Notes: a model not told the origin generated them from the letters alone. DNA of 40,744 nt from Syntrophobacteraceae bacterium (GCA_031292215.1 JARLHO010000126.1:1-40744), one strand, 5' to 3'; positions 1 to 8,250 are shown, counted from the stretch's first letter. Program-made: numbers and translations.

Positions 1-2
1 AG

Positions 3-131
3 CAAAGGCTAAAAATCTCGGGAGCCTGGTGGCTAAAGGAAAACGCTGACAATATGTTAGCCCTGCAAACCACAAGGGCGAACTCCGACCGGGGCAACTA
101 CTGGCGTCAGTGCGGCGAGGAAGCCGCTTAG
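3..131 (+). pseudogene. C-terminal end of an IS transposase, cut by the window edge
   Basis: An open frame runs from the first bases to a TAG at 129-131 and gives 42 residues. The motif GAWW-x-x-ENA-(D)NMLAL followed by RAN resembles the tail of ISKra4-type transposases found in anaerobic Deltaproteobacteria; the family assignment is from memory and uncertain. The N-terminal part lies outside the window, so intactness cannot be judged. No terminal inverted repeat was identified in the 60 bases after the stop. It fits a region rich in mobile-element debris. Confidence 0.5.
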
Positions 132-220
132 CGTATCAGTTTGAATTACACCCGCAGTGTGGGCCGAGTTTGACAAACATTCATCTGCGTGTTAAGTGCC
201 GATCATTGAGAGGCTATCCA

Positions 221-237
221 AAGGAGGTCCTGCATTG
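221..237 (+). promoter_or_regulatory. Shine-Dalgarno that selects a TTG start for hicB
   Basis: AAGGAGGT (221-228) lies six bases before TTG 235-237. No comparable site precedes the upstream GTG at 196. This moves the hicB start 13 codons downstream. Confidence 0.6.
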
Positions 238-438
238 CGACTGACGACAGAGATCGAACAGGAAACGGACGGTCGCTGGATCGCGGAAATTTTGGAGCTT
301 CCAGGAGTTGTGACATACGGCAAGACGCCCCAGGAAGCCCTCTCCAAAGCCAAAGCTCTTGCGCTGCATACCTTGGCGGACATGATGGACCACGGTGAAA
401 TCATCGATGTCTCTGATCTTTCTTTTGCCGCCGCATGA
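235..438 (+). CDS. hicB: HicB-family antitoxin (UPF0150 type)
   Basis: Predicted 67-residue HicB-like antitoxin of a type II toxin-antitoxin pair, which normally binds and neutralises the HicA mRNA interferase. The fold signature is LTTEIEQETDGRWIAEI, then ELPGVVTYG and a helix with EALSKAKALAL, as in small HicB proteins that lack a separate DNA-binding domain. A strong AAGGAGGT Shine-Dalgarno at 221-228 sits 6 nt before an in-frame TTG at 235, so this start is preferred to an upstream GTG at 196 that has no ribosome binding site. The stop TGA overlaps the ATG of the hicA-like frame (ATGA at 435-438), implying translational coupling. The partner toxin is interrupted, so this antitoxin is probably an orphan. 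Confidence 0.8.
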   Translation: MRLTTEIEQETDGRWIAEILELPGVVTYGKTPQEALSKAKALALHTLADMMDHGEIIDVSDLSFAAA

Positions 439-650
439 GCATTTGCCCTTCCACAAAAGCCCGCCCTGTACTTGATGCGCTATTGCGTATCGGTTAAACA
501 ATCAAGCGCCAGTCCGGATCACATCGCCTTCTATCGCGTCCCGGCTGGTCGAATTTCACTTTCTCATTCCATGATGGAGAAGAAATCGGTCCGCGAATGT
601 TGGCTCGGATTGCACGCCGGCCCGGGCTTACCCCAAAAGACCTATCTTAG
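435..650 (+). pseudogene. hicA: HicA-like toxin with an in-frame stop
   Basis: A 72-codon frame from ATG 435 to TAG 648-650 encodes a HicA-type mRNA interferase (dsRBD-like fold). It has KARPVLDALLRIG near the N-terminus, the family hallmark IKRQSGSH with the catalytic His region, then a hydrophobic FTFSFHDGEEIG strand and GLTPKDL at the end. Codon 21 is TAA (495-497), where family members usually carry Trp or another aromatic residue. All the remaining sequence stays in frame, so this is a nonsense lesion in an otherwise recognisable toxin, or a sequencing error. A toxin lost before its antitoxin is a common decay path. The ATGA overlap with hicB is retained. Confidence 0.75.
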
Positions 651-996
651 AGCTGACACGAAGTTGCGTTCAAGCCCAGCCGCCACGTCCTCGGACGCTG
701 TTTGAAGGGGAATGAAACTACGAGTTTCATACAAGCCGGGCCGCCGCCTCCGGGGACGCTGTTTGAACGAGATGAAACTTGAAGTTTCATAAGATTAATC
801 TGTTGGGTTTCGCTGCACTCAACCCAACCTACATTTTCTCCCCGGCGAATTTTTAGCCGGGCTCCGGATAGTTTTTCCCAAACGAAGTTTCATACAAGCG
901 GGGCCGCCACCGTTGCACTTCGTTTCACCCATCCTACAAAAAGCATTAAAAAGGCCGCAGGCGGTGAAGGTGTGCCTCCCCGCAGGTCGGCTATCT
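651..996. repeat. Intergenic repeat block without a gene
   Basis: No credible coding sequence was seen. Two direct repeats of about 50 bp (about 660-712 and 725-778) share CGGACGCTGTTTGAA or GGGGACGCTGTTTGAA followed by GATGAAAC/GAATGAAAC, and a third partial copy starts near 886 (AAGTTTCATACAAGC). A REP-like hairpin lies at 801-831: GTTGGGT pairs with ACCCAAC around a CGCTGCACT loop. This is typical non-coding repeat litter. Confidence 0.6.
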
Positions 997-1381
997 TCAA
1001 AGTTGGGGGAGGGGGCCCTGGCAGTTCATGCAAAGAAGCCTTGCTCCGTGGTCATTTATTGAGATAACGCTTACCGAAACGAGTGCGATCTCAAGCCTTG
1101 GGACAAAATCCAAGGGAATGCCGGCATAGTTGGCCAGAGCGGTTTTTATGGGGTCCGCATGGCCAAAAAGAGCCACAATCCCATCGGGGTATCGACCTGC
1201 GAATTTTTTCTAGCCCGGCTACCATCCTCTGTTGCACTTCGACCAGGAGTTCCCCGCCAGGGGGCCTTATTCCGGACCGGAATGCGTTATACCTTCGCCA
1301 CAGGGGATCATCGAACAACCTGTCGAACTCAAGGCCGCTCCACTCCCCGATTTGCATCGATGCCCTGCCAAAAATTAACAA
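997..1381 (-). pseudogene. Histidine phosphatase (phosphoglycerate mutase-like) remnant
   Basis: Read on the minus strand, two adjoining frames together make the C-terminal two thirds of a histidine-phosphatase-superfamily protein (CobC/GpmB type). The first frame has IGEWSGLEFDRLFDDP and FRSGIRPPGGELL-EVQQRMVAGLE. The second frame, entered near 1197, has YPDGIVALFGHADPIKTAL and NYAGIPLDF and ends at TGA 997-999. In intact enzymes the second catalytic motif reads SHGD; here it is GHAD, so the Asp is displaced. The frame break, the altered motif and the absence of an N-terminal RHG motif upstream make this a pseudogene. No IS was seen at the break. Confidence 0.65.
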
Positions 1382-1816
1382 TCATTGACCGCGTGTCCAT
1401 ACCGGAGTCTATTTTTCTGATAGAAGACGTGGTTGGAACGCCCAGCCGGGCCCCCGATAATCTGCGGGGACATACTGCGTTGCCGGTATTTTCGGCCATT
1501 TGGACATGTATGAAAGATTGGCCAATGGTTTTGGCTACTTGGATGGGCTAAGCGAATGGCTCGTCGGCGCGATCATGATTACTGTCTAAATCAACGGAGT
1601 GGCGCCAAGTCGCGTAGCCTTCGGTAATTAGTTGATAGATTTAGCTTTTAGCCGCGTTTTATAAAGCGAAGAGGAAAAAACCGAGAGTAAAGAGGATAAG
1701 AACGGATCACCAGTAAAACCTTTGATCTTTAGCCCTATGGGATGGCTCAATTTTTACCTGGCAAATTCCCAAATCGGTTCCTTTCTTTTCGGGCGCCGAC
1801 AGGAGGAGGTAAATTT
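1382..1816. other. Intergenic stretch before rpoH
   Basis: No confident gene was seen. A short plus-strand frame ending near 1590 reads as hydrophobic residues (FGYLDGLSEWLVGAIMITV) but has no recognisable start or family. The last 150 bases are AT-richer and should contain the rpoH promoter; no convincing -35/-10 pair could be fixed by eye. Confidence 0.4.
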
Positions 1817-2791
1817 ATGTCCACGACGGCAAAATTTCAAAAATTTCAGGGGAAGAGGAGAAAATTTTCCGACGATGTCAAAGAAGAAGGCTTTGCAGCA
1901 AAAGAGGAGAAAAAACGCCAGCAGCCGTTGCTTTTTGATCCCTTGCGCCTTTACCTAAAGGAGATCAAGCAGTATCGGCTCCTTAGCCGCGAAGAGGAAC
2001 TCGAGCTGGCTATCGGCTATCGTGAAAAGGGCGATATGGAGTCGGCCTACAAGCTGATTTGCGCGAATTTGCGACTCGTTGTCAAAATCGCCATGGACTT
2101 CCAGTTGTACTGGATACAAAACCTGATGGATCTCATACAGGAGGGCAACATTGGGTTGATGCAGGCCATAAAAAAATTCGATCCCTACAGGGGATATAAA
2201 TTCTCCTACTATGCTTCGTTCTGGATCAAGGCATACATCATAAAATTTATCATGGATAACTGGAAATTGGTAAAAATCGGCACCACCCAGGCCCAGCGGA
2301 AGCTTTTTTTCAATCTGCGAAAGGAAGAGGAACGACTCGAAACCCAGGGTATCACCGCTTCGCCAAGGCTACTCAGCTACCGCCTCAACGTAAAAGAGTC
2401 GGAGATAATAGAAATGGACCAAAGGCTAAATAGTTGGGAAGTTTCTCTTGACAGCCCGCTAAAGGAAGACTCTGAGGACACGCACAAATCTTTTCTGCCT
2501 TCCGACGAGCTGCCGGTTGACGATTGGCTGGCGGATCAGGAGGCCAAATGGATTCTCCATGATAAGCTAAGGCTTTTTAGAGAGCAACTGGAAGGAAAAG
2601 ACGCAGAGATATTTGATGGGAGGCTTTTGAGCGAAGAGCCCGCGACCCTCCAGGAAATCGGCGGCAAATTCGGGATCAGTCGAGAGCGGGTGCGCCAGAT
2701 CGAAAGCCGTCTCAAAAGAAGGCTAAAGGAGTACCTGGAAGAGGAAATCGAAGAGATAGACCTCCTTCAGGAAAGCATCACCGCGGACTAG
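1817..2791 (+). CDS. rpoH: RpoH-like sigma-70 family RNA polymerase sigma factor
   Basis: A 324-residue alternative sigma factor that directs RNA polymerase to a gene set, by analogy the heat-shock regulon. It has sigma region 1.2 (DPLRLYLKEIKQYRLLSREEE, about residues 45-65), region 2 with LVVKIAMDF, NLMDLIQEGNIGLMQAIKKFDP, YKFSYYASFWIKAYI and the core-binding/-10 recognition helices (about 90-155), a variable region 3, and region 4 with the helix-turn-helix LQEIGGKFGISRERVRQIESRL near the C-terminus. The start is fixed by AGGAGGAGGT six bases before ATG 1817; an earlier in-frame ATG at 1742 lacks this. The LVK(I)xTTQAQRKLFFNL stretch after region 2.4 is typical of RpoH rather than RpoD. It stands alone and is followed by its own terminator. 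The exact regulon cannot be inferred. Confidence 0.88.
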   Translation: MSTTAKFQKFQGKRRKFSDDVKEEGFAAKEEKKRQQPLLFDPLRLYLKEIKQYRLLSREEELELAIGYREKGDMESAYKLICANLRLVVKIAMDFQLYWIQNLMDLIQEGNIGLMQAIKKFDPYRGYKFSYYASFWIKAYIIKFIMDNWKLVKIGTTQAQRKLFFNLRKEEERLETQGITASPRLLSYRLNVKESEIIEMDQRLNSWEVSLDSPLKEDSEDTHKSFLPSDELPVDDWLADQEAKWILHDKLRLFREQLEGKDAEIFDGRLLSEEPATLQEIGGKFGISRERVRQIESRLKRRLKEYLEEEIEEIDLLQESITAD

Positions 2792-2817
2792 TTGCCGAGG
2801 AGTCGGGAAGGCAAAGC

Positions 2818-2856
2818 AGCCCCGAGAGCGATACTTTTGCTCTTGGGGCTTTTTTT
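2818..2856 (+). terminator. Rho-independent terminator after rpoH
   Basis: AGCCCCGAGAGC (2818-2829) pairs with GCTCTTGGGGCT (2839-2850) across a short loop, with one G-T wobble, and is followed directly by six T residues. It lies 27 bases after the rpoH stop. Confidence 0.93.
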
Positions 2857-2869
2857 ATCTTCAGGCCGC

Positions 2870-2950
2870 AGGGAGCCCCGGGCCAGGCGAAGTTGCGTTG
2901 AAGATCGATCGGGTTGTCGGGTTTGGCTTCGCTCCACCCAACCCACAATG
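2870..2950. repeat. REP-like GGGTTTGGCTTCGCTCCACCC hairpin region
   Basis: Non-coding palindromic sequence: GGGTTTGG...CCACCCAACCCAC around 2916-2945 folds as an imperfect hairpin. A related motif recurs at about 3825-3850 (GGTTGCGCTTTGCTCCACCC) and 801-831, so it is a dispersed genomic repeat. Confidence 0.5.
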
Positions 2951-2983
2951 GAGCTTCGGAATCATCTTGAACGCAATTGGGCA

Positions 2984-3265
2984 TTATTGGGCGTTGTTAT
3001 TCATTTCGCCGGTTCCCGATTGATTGTTTGTGCCAAGACCTTTGTTTGGCGAGTTATAGCCGGGAGACATGGAATTTTCTCCCGGATTGTTTTGGTTCAT
3101 CTCACCCGGTTGATTGCCCAGGTTATTTGTGGCTGCTCCGGCAGCTCCGCCCGCGCCTCCTGCTCCTGCTCCCTGCGCGTAGGCGCCGGCCATCGGGCAA
3201 AGGCCCAAAAGCGCGACCGCCGAAGAAACGGCCACAAGTCTTTTCATCCCGGTTCTAAAGTTCAT
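2984..3265 (-). CDS. Small secreted Gly/Ala/Asn-rich protein
   Basis: A 93-residue protein starting MNFRTGMKRLVAVSS. AAGGAG lies about 6 nt before ATG (complement of 3263-3265), which favours this start over one seven codons upstream. Residues 1-30 form a signal peptide: basic MKR, the hydrophobic stretch LVAVSSAVALLGLCPM, then AGAYAQ as a likely signal peptidase I site. The mature part has a GAGAGGAGGAAGAA run followed by an Asn/Pro/Gly-rich tail (NNLGNQPGEMNQNNPGEN) without aromatic core or Cys, so it is probably disordered. No family was recognised. It is transcribed toward the rpoH terminator and has no operon partner. Confidence 0.65.
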   Translation of the reverse strand: MNFRTGMKRLVAVSSAVALLGLCPMAGAYAQGAGAGGAGGAAGAATNNLGNQPGEMNQNNPGENSMSPGYNSPNKGLGTNNQSGTGEMNNNAQ

Positions 3266-3936
3266 GAGATTCTCCTTATCGATCATCTGAGAGTGTCTTG
3301 GCGGGATTCTTCAATGGATTCAAGATAATAAGAAACTAAACATCCCCGATGCCCTGTTCAACGCGAGGCGACATTGCTGGTTGAGGCAAGAGCGCAAGAC
3401 GACAGCGGATTAAAAATTCGGTAAGCGTTCACCATAGACTCTCATGTTGCTTCGGAACACCCAAAGCAATGAAAAGATGTTCCGGGGGCAGGTTCTTTTC
3501 CAACGCAGCGCTGGTTAGCCGCGACAAAACCAAAGCAAACCACAGAGACACGGAGGCACAGAGGAAACTCTTTTTCGACCGGCCGGGAGACGACGGCCGG
3601 TCGAAAGGGCTGCGCCTTCGGACGCCCGATTGGCGAAGCCTCTTATTGCTTCCTTCTCCGTCCACGCGGGGGCAGGTTCTTTTTCAGAGCGGAGGCAAAG
3701 CTTAACTCGGCGGTAAACGGTTACGAAATTTCATGCGCTTGCCCTGGATCGATTGCCGGGTTCTAACCTAATCCCGGGTTCTATTCCTTCTCATACCGAG
3801 TTACGTTCATGATTAATCCGATCGGTTGCGCTTTGCTCCACCCGATTTTTATCCGTGCTGTACGAAAGGACTTGAAATCCCCCCACCCCCCCTTTGAAAA
3901 AAAGGGGGGCGATTGAGCCAAGCCCTCTTCGGCGAC
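3266..3936. repeat. Non-coding repeat-rich intergenic region
   Basis: No gene was recognised. Elements seen are a CACAGAGACACGGAGGCACAGAGG run (3540-3564, a common low-complexity genomic repeat), a perfect 12-bp stem at 3574-3605, a REP-like hairpin at about 3825-3850, and a C-run/G-run palindrome at 3880-3910 followed by GCGATTGAGCCAAGCCC, which recurs in the nest near 10160 and 10260. Confidence 0.55.
3574..3605. repeat. Perfect 12-bp inverted repeat
   Basis: TTCGACCGGCCG (3574-3585) and CGGCCGGTCGAA (3594-3605) are exact reverse complements around an 8-base loop. There is no T tract after it on either side, so it is not an obvious intrinsic terminator. Confidence 0.7.
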
Positions 3937-4092
3937 ATGAGTGCTGTGGTGGCCGTCCGGCGTTCTATCAACGACTCTTTCCAGCCGGAAAGAACACCAC
4001 AGGTTGCCATTACAGCCTGCATGCGAAAGCTCTTCACCATACTCAACGCCATGATTAAAAACTCGACTTCCTGGAACCCGAAGATGGCGTAA
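3937..4092 (+). pseudogene. IS110-family transposase C-terminal remnant
   Basis: Three short frames read consecutively as the end of an IS110-type transposase: MSAVVAVR, then FYQRLFPAGK, then TPQVAITACMRKLFTILNAMIKN, ending at TAA 4090-4092. The 'K(V/A)ALTACMRKLLTILNAM' block is a hallmark of this family's C-terminus. Two frame changes and the absence of the catalytic N-terminal domain show it is dead. A C/G-run palindrome abuts the truncated left side, suggesting later insertion or deletion there. Confidence 0.68.
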
Positions 4093-4464
4093 CGTACTTG
4101 ACATTAAAAACAGTTGCTCCGGTAAATCGGCCAATTCGGATTGTCTTCACTAAAGATCCCGGCCTACACCTGAATCCACCGACTTTTCGAGGGCGTCTGT
4201 TGGGTAATCGATAGACGGTCCGATTTCCATTTTGTATTTCGTGCGCCTCCCGCTCCCGGCTAAACGAGTGAAATTGCATACCTGATGACAGCCTATATTT
4301 TCTTCCAACGGAAATCGGGTTACCATAAGACAAAAGGGAGGCCGCAGGCTGCGGTCTGGTCTAAAGATTGCTCCCAAAAGCCGGTTGCAACCAAGGGCCA
4401 AACAAATTTACTTTTCATCGTGCGGCGGTTCCCGCGCGCAAAAAGTACCAGGGAGAAGTGCGAG
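4093..4464. other. Intergenic region upstream of the signalling cluster
   Basis: No coding sequence was seen. It is the presumed promoter region for the gene starting at 4465. No sigma-54 or convincing sigma-70 element could be assigned by eye. Confidence 0.4.
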
Positions 4465-5370
4465 ATGTCGGAGCTCGAACGCTACCAGATACTAATGGCG
4501 GTTATTTCCGGCAGGGGCCCGGCGTTTCTGCGGGGCGTAAATCTTACCTTTATCGATCTTTCCGGCGCCGGTTGGCTGGCGGATGCCGACCTGCGAGGGG
4601 CGGATCTGGAAAGCGCCAATTTAAAGCGCGCAAACCTGAGAGGGGCAAACCTCGAAAAGGCCAACCTGTATTCGGCCAACCTCTCGGGCGCTCGTCTCGA
4701 AGGCGCCAACCTGTTCGCGGTTAAGGCAAACGTCGCCAACCTGTCCCAGGCCCTCCTTCGAGGCGCCAACATGAAGGAAGCCAGCCTCATCGGGGCCAAT
4801 CTGGTGAAGGCGGATCTCGAGGAGGTCGATCTTGACGGCGCAGACCTGGAAGGCGCCAATCTCGAAGGCAGCAACCTTCGAAGGGCCAGAATTACAAATG
4901 TGAATCTCAAGATGACAAATCTCGAGGGCGCCGACCTTACCGAAGCCATAATGGACTGCTCAAACGGCCTATGCCCGGAAAAAGACGGCGACGCCGCGGA
5001 TTTTCACGGCACAATCACGGCCATTAGACTGACCGACCTGCTCCAGATCGGATGCCTCTCGCGTTCCAATCTAAAAATCGAGGTGAATTCCAAAGATAGC
5101 CGGGGTGAGATATATACCGGCTCGGGCAAAGTCCTCCATGCCCACACAAGCGGGCTCGAAGGTGAAGCGGCCCTCATGAAGATACTCGGGTGGGAGAAGG
5201 GCCGTTTTGCGGCCTCCCCTGCCCTTCCAGCAGGGAGGGTAACCATCGATAAGCCCGTAGAACACCTCGTTTTCCAGTGGCGCCGCATCGAGGACGAAAA
5301 ACTCTTCTCCGAGCCTGAAAGCGATCCTCTTGCCCTCGACGATAATCCGATGCAAGATGGCGCTCCATAA
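4465..5370 (+). CDS. Pentapeptide-repeat protein with C-terminal DUF4388/PATAN domain
   Basis: A 301-residue protein. Residues about 20-165 are tandem A(D/N)LXX pentapeptides (for example LRGADLESANLKRANLRGAN), expected to form a right-handed quadrilateral beta-helix used as a protein-binding scaffold. Residues about 185-275 match DUF4388/PATAN: FHGTITAIRLTDLLQIGCLSRSN, then GEIYTGSGKVLHAHTSGLEGEAALMKILGWEKGRF. In Deltaproteobacteria that domain occurs in regulators next to receiver and GTPase modules. The start ATG 4465 has GGGAG upstream; the longer open frame from 4285 lacks one. It is the first gene of a co-directional run with the Roadblock and MglA-like genes, so it is probably a scaffold or effector of that GTPase. 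Joining these two domain types in one chain is uncommon. Confidence 0.82.
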   Translation: MSELERYQILMAVISGRGPAFLRGVNLTFIDLSGAGWLADADLRGADLESANLKRANLRGANLEKANLYSANLSGARLEGANLFAVKANVANLSQALLRGANMKEASLIGANLVKADLEEVDLDGADLEGANLEGSNLRRARITNVNLKMTNLEGADLTEAIMDCSNGLCPEKDGDAADFHGTITAIRLTDLLQIGCLSRSNLKIEVNSKDSRGEIYTGSGKVLHAHTSGLEGEAALMKILGWEKGRFAASPALPAGRVTIDKPVEHLVFQWRRIEDEKLFSEPESDPLALDDNPMQDGAP

Positions 5371-5593
5371 TTTGACGACTCCTCAAAGGCAACTCGTTTT
5401 CTCCCGTTGTGGCCCCGGGGGCCTTTGCCCTGCAGCCGCCCTGAGGGCGCCGAAACGGCTCGGGCCGTCAAAGAGATTTTCCCCTCACTGCGCTTATCTC
5501 TCACAAATCGGTCGCAAATTCAGCCCCTGCCCAGCACAGTTTTTGCATTTCCCTTGTCGCACCCGGTTTCTCAACCCTGGAGAATCTCAGAAA

Positions 5594-6010
5594 ATGAATT
5601 TGATACTGACCAAAAACGACATCGGCAAACTCGATGAGATCATTTCGGACCAGCTCCTTGATTCTGGCGCCGAACATGTCGTCCTAACCGATCTTTCGGG
5701 CAATTTGATCATGGAGCGGGGGTCGCTCGAAATGGAGGACATCTTCTCGCTCGCTGCGGTTTCGGCGGCAAATTTCGCGGCCACCGCCGAGATCGCAAGG
5801 CTCATCGGCGAGGAGGACTTCACCCTGTTATTCCACAAAGGAGGCAGGCGAAATGTCCATTTCAGCCGCCTGGCCAAAGACTACCTCATCATAACACTTT
5901 TCAATGACAACGTGTCGCTGGGCCTTATTCGGCTAAGGCTTGGCAGCGCAATAAACGAAATGGCGTCTATATTCGGAGAGCAAACAGGAGTAGTTCAGTG
6001 GCCTTCATAG
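5594..6010 (+). CDS. Roadblock/LC7-domain protein (MglB-like)
   Basis: A 138-residue single-domain protein. The Roadblock/LC7 pattern is clear: a basic/acidic helix (KLDEIISDQLLDSGAEHVVLTDLSGNLI), a central helix (EDIFSLAAVSAANFAATAEIARLIG), a beta strand with FTLLFHKGGRRNVHFSRL and the last helix (VSLGLIRLRLGSAINEM). Roadblock proteins such as MglB dimerise and act as GTPase-activating partners of MglA-type GTPases. The ATG at 5594 was chosen over the far-upstream open frame because the Roadblock fold starts just after it. Its 3' end overlaps the start of the GTPase gene by 13 bases, which supports coupled production of the pair. Confidence 0.85.
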   Translation: MNLILTKNDIGKLDEIISDQLLDSGAEHVVLTDLSGNLIMERGSLEMEDIFSLAAVSAANFAATAEIARLIGEEDFTLLFHKGGRRNVHFSRLAKDYLIITLFNDNVSLGLIRLRLGSAINEMASIFGEQTGVVQWPS

Positions 6011-6618
6011 ATTTGAGCAAAAACGAAATCCAGGCCAAGATAGTCTATTACGGGCCGGGGCGAGGCGGCAAGACCACGAATCTGCTCTACGTACACGAAT
6101 CGATGTCCAGGCAGGTTTGCGGCAAAATGGTGACCATCGACACCAAGGGAGACAGGACGCTTTTTTTCGATTTTTTGCCGCTAAATATCGGCAAGGTCAT
6201 GCAGATGACCATTCGCATCCAGCTCTACACCGTTCCCGGACAGGTCATGTACAACGCCACCAGAAAACTTGTTCTACGTGGAGTTGACGGCATAGTGTTC
6301 GTGGCCGACTCGCTAAAAGTCCAAAAAACCAAAAATATCGAGAGCCTCCAAAACCTGGTTGAAAACCTTGGCGCCGAAGGACTGGCTATCGGGCAGGTGC
6401 CGCTGGTGCTCCAATACAACAAACGCGACCTGATGGAATCCAACATCCCGCTGCTTCCGGTACCCGAACTGGAATCCGATTTAAACGAAGGGTTAAACGC
6501 CCCCTTTTTCGAAGCCAGCGCGTCCAGTGGCGACGGAGTCTACGAGACCCTTCGCGAGATAAGCAAGCGGACCATAAAAAACGTTATACGCAAAGTCGGC
6601 GGCCAGATACCCTGCTAA
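5998..6618 (+). CDS. MglA-like Ras-superfamily small GTPase
   Basis: A 206-residue GTPase starting with GTG. Motifs: G1 P-loop GPGRGGKT at residues 19-26, a switch I region around DTKGDRTLFFDFLPL (48-62), G3 as TVPGQ (78-82, the MglA form that lacks the usual Asp of DxxG), G4 NKRD (141-144) and G5-like SAS near 170. MglA GTPases control polarity, motility and complex assembly through a GTP/GDP cycle driven by a Roadblock-family GAP. The gene overlaps the Roadblock gene and precedes two unusual partner genes, so it is probably the switch of this cluster. Its Myxococcus-type role in gliding or pili is not demonstrated here, since no motility gene is nearby. Confidence 0.9.
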   Translation: MAFIDLSKNEIQAKIVYYGPGRGGKTTNLLYVHESMSRQVCGKMVTIDTKGDRTLFFDFLPLNIGKVMQMTIRIQLYTVPGQVMYNATRKLVLRGVDGIVFVADSLKVQKTKNIESLQNLVENLGAEGLAIGQVPLVLQYNKRDLMESNIPLLPVPELESDLNEGLNAPFFEASASSGDGVYETLREISKRTIKNVIRKVGGQIPC

Positions 6619-6693
6619 GACCGCAGAGGGCCGGTTTAGAGTGTGCGTTACAACAACTTATTTGACGAACATCCCGTTTAAGAGGAAGGGCTC

Positions 6694-8250
6694 ATGGCTC
6701 AAAGAGAAGCCCCCCGGCTCGAAGAATGGGCGCTAGACGACTCCAGCGCCCTGGAACTGGAAATCGAAAAGGAAATCGACGCCCTTTTCGTTCCTGCCGT
6801 TCGAAATCCCGCTCCGAACGCGGTTGCCGCCGCCGGCAGCCCGGCGCAGCCCCTCGATCTCGATGCCGTTACAATCCCTGCGGCCACAGAAGGGCTCATG
6901 GCAAATAATGATGCCCCCCGGCACAAAGCATCGACGATAGATGACTCCACCGCCCTGGAGCTCGAAATCGAAAAGGAAATCGATGCCCTGTTCGTTCCAG
7001 CCGTTCGAAAACCCGATCCAGACGCGACTGCCGCCGCTCAGCCCCCCAATCAAAAAAAGGATGGCCTTTCCGACGCCATGCAACCTCCTGGGGATTTAAA
7101 CGCCATTCAGATCGAGATTGACAAGGAGATAGACAAAGTTTTTGTCCCCTCCCCTCCCGCGGACTCTTTTTCCGGCGAGCCAACCGATCCCAGTGGAGGG
7201 CTCTTAAGGCTGATCGAACAATTCAACGCCGCCTATCTTAGCCTTGACTGGGACTTTTCGAGGGAAAACCTGCAAAAAACCGTCGACGCCCTCGAACAGC
7301 TTGAGCCGATGGCATTGAAATATACGGAGACCAAGTCCGTATACAGGATCATGGAAGTCATTCTAAAAAGGCTTCTCGAAAAACCCCGCGCGGTAAACAC
7401 CCAACTCGTTCAGGTAATTCGCGATTCCCAGGGGCTGCTCGCACACCTGCTCCTGATAGAGGGTGAGTCGGGACCCCATGAAAAACAAAGATTAAAGGAG
7501 CTGGTGGAAAAGTTTCAGGACCTGCGGCAAAAGGCCATCGCCGCCAAAGCAGCGGGCCCAAGACCCGATTTGTCAAACACCAGCCAAAGAAGCTCCGACA
7601 ACTCTTCCACCATCACCCCCTCAGAACCCCCGGCTGGTGTTTTGGCCACGTCACTATATGGAGCGACCCAAAGCGGCGCCGGTAACACGACACCTCTTGC
7701 GGCAGAAACACAAGGGGTTTCGCCGGCCCCCGCCGCCACTATTTGCGAACCGCGCCCCGAAACCGAGGCCCCAATGCGCAGCGTTCTCCATACGGATGTC
7801 TGCCTGCTCGTATCGGAGGCAAAAGCGATTGCTTTACCGGAGTCCTGCGTGGTCAAGGTTTCTCGTTGCACAGTGAGGATATGGGCAAAAATTCTAAAGC
7901 GAGGCTTCGCTACTCTTTCAGATTTTCGGCCGCTTTTTCGTTCTGCAAAGAGCGGGGTATTTGACAATTGGGCGAAGTTGCCTCCCAAAGAACTCCGCTC
8001 CTACAAATTCGAGCCGCTGGGGTTCGATTTTTGCGGCCCGGCCATTGCCACCGGTCCGATAGCCGTTCTGGCAAGCGATGGGCAAACGCACAGAATTATT
8101 TTCTGCGATACGGTCAACTATATTTCCAATGCGCAAATCGCCTGCGAATTTCCGGCAAATGTGGGTCTTTTCTCTACAGTCGAGTTGCGTGTCAAGGTCC
8201 CTTTTACCGATGTGCACTGTCCCGGAAGCGCGCTGCCCTGTGACGCATAG
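6694..8250 (+). CDS. Unrecognised protein with three repeated acidic segments
   Basis: A 518-residue protein of unknown function. Three copies of a short segment, with core LELEIEKEIDALFVP or IQIEIDKEIDKVFVP, lie near residues 18-35, 88-105 and 132-150, separated by Ala/Pro-rich linkers. Each could form an amphipathic helix that docks on a partner. Residues about 165-275 are alpha-helical and charged, 280-365 are a Ser/Thr/Pro-rich linker, and the last 150 residues contain alternating beta strands (DVCLLVSEAKAIALPES ... IAVLASDGQTHRIIFCDTV). That tail vaguely recalls a CheW-like fold, a weak inference only. It starts at ATG 6694 after AAGAGGAAGG, 75 bases after the GTPase gene. The position implies a GTPase effector or adaptor. 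Confidence 0.72.
   Translation: MAQREAPRLEEWALDDSSALELEIEKEIDALFVPAVRNPAPNAVAAAGSPAQPLDLDAVTIPAATEGLMANNDAPRHKASTIDDSTALELEIEKEIDALFVPAVRKPDPDATAAAQPPNQKKDGLSDAMQPPGDLNAIQIEIDKEIDKVFVPSPPADSFSGEPTDPSGGLLRLIEQFNAAYLSLDWDFSRENLQKTVDALEQLEPMALKYTETKSVYRIMEVILKRLLEKPRAVNTQLVQVIRDSQGLLAHLLLIEGESGPHEKQRLKELVEKFQDLRQKAIAAKAAGPRPDLSNTSQRSSDNSSTITPSEPPAGVLATSLYGATQSGAGNTTPLAAETQGVSPAPAATICEPRPETEAPMRSVLHTDVCLLVSEAKAIALPESCVVKVSRCTVRIWAKILKRGFATLSDFRPLFRSAKSGVFDNWAKLPPKELRSYKFEPLGFDFCGPAIATGPIAVLASDGQTHRIIFCDTVNYISNAQIACEFPANVGLFSTVELRVKVPFTDVHCPGSALPCDA

Noticed and set aside
1382-1590. Hydrophobic frame ending FGYLDGLSEWLVGAIMITV
   Set aside because: No start, no family and stops upstream; too weak to call even a remnant gene.
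3429-3665. 78-codon minus-strand open frame with KKSFLCASVSLWFALV
   Set aside because: It is the translation of the common CACAGAGACACGGAGGCACAGAGG genomic repeat and a hairpin.
4482-4949. Minus-strand open frame of 155 codons opposite the pentapeptide gene
   Set aside because: It arises from the periodic codon pattern of the pentapeptide repeats; no start signal and a low-complexity Arg/Leu/Ser product.
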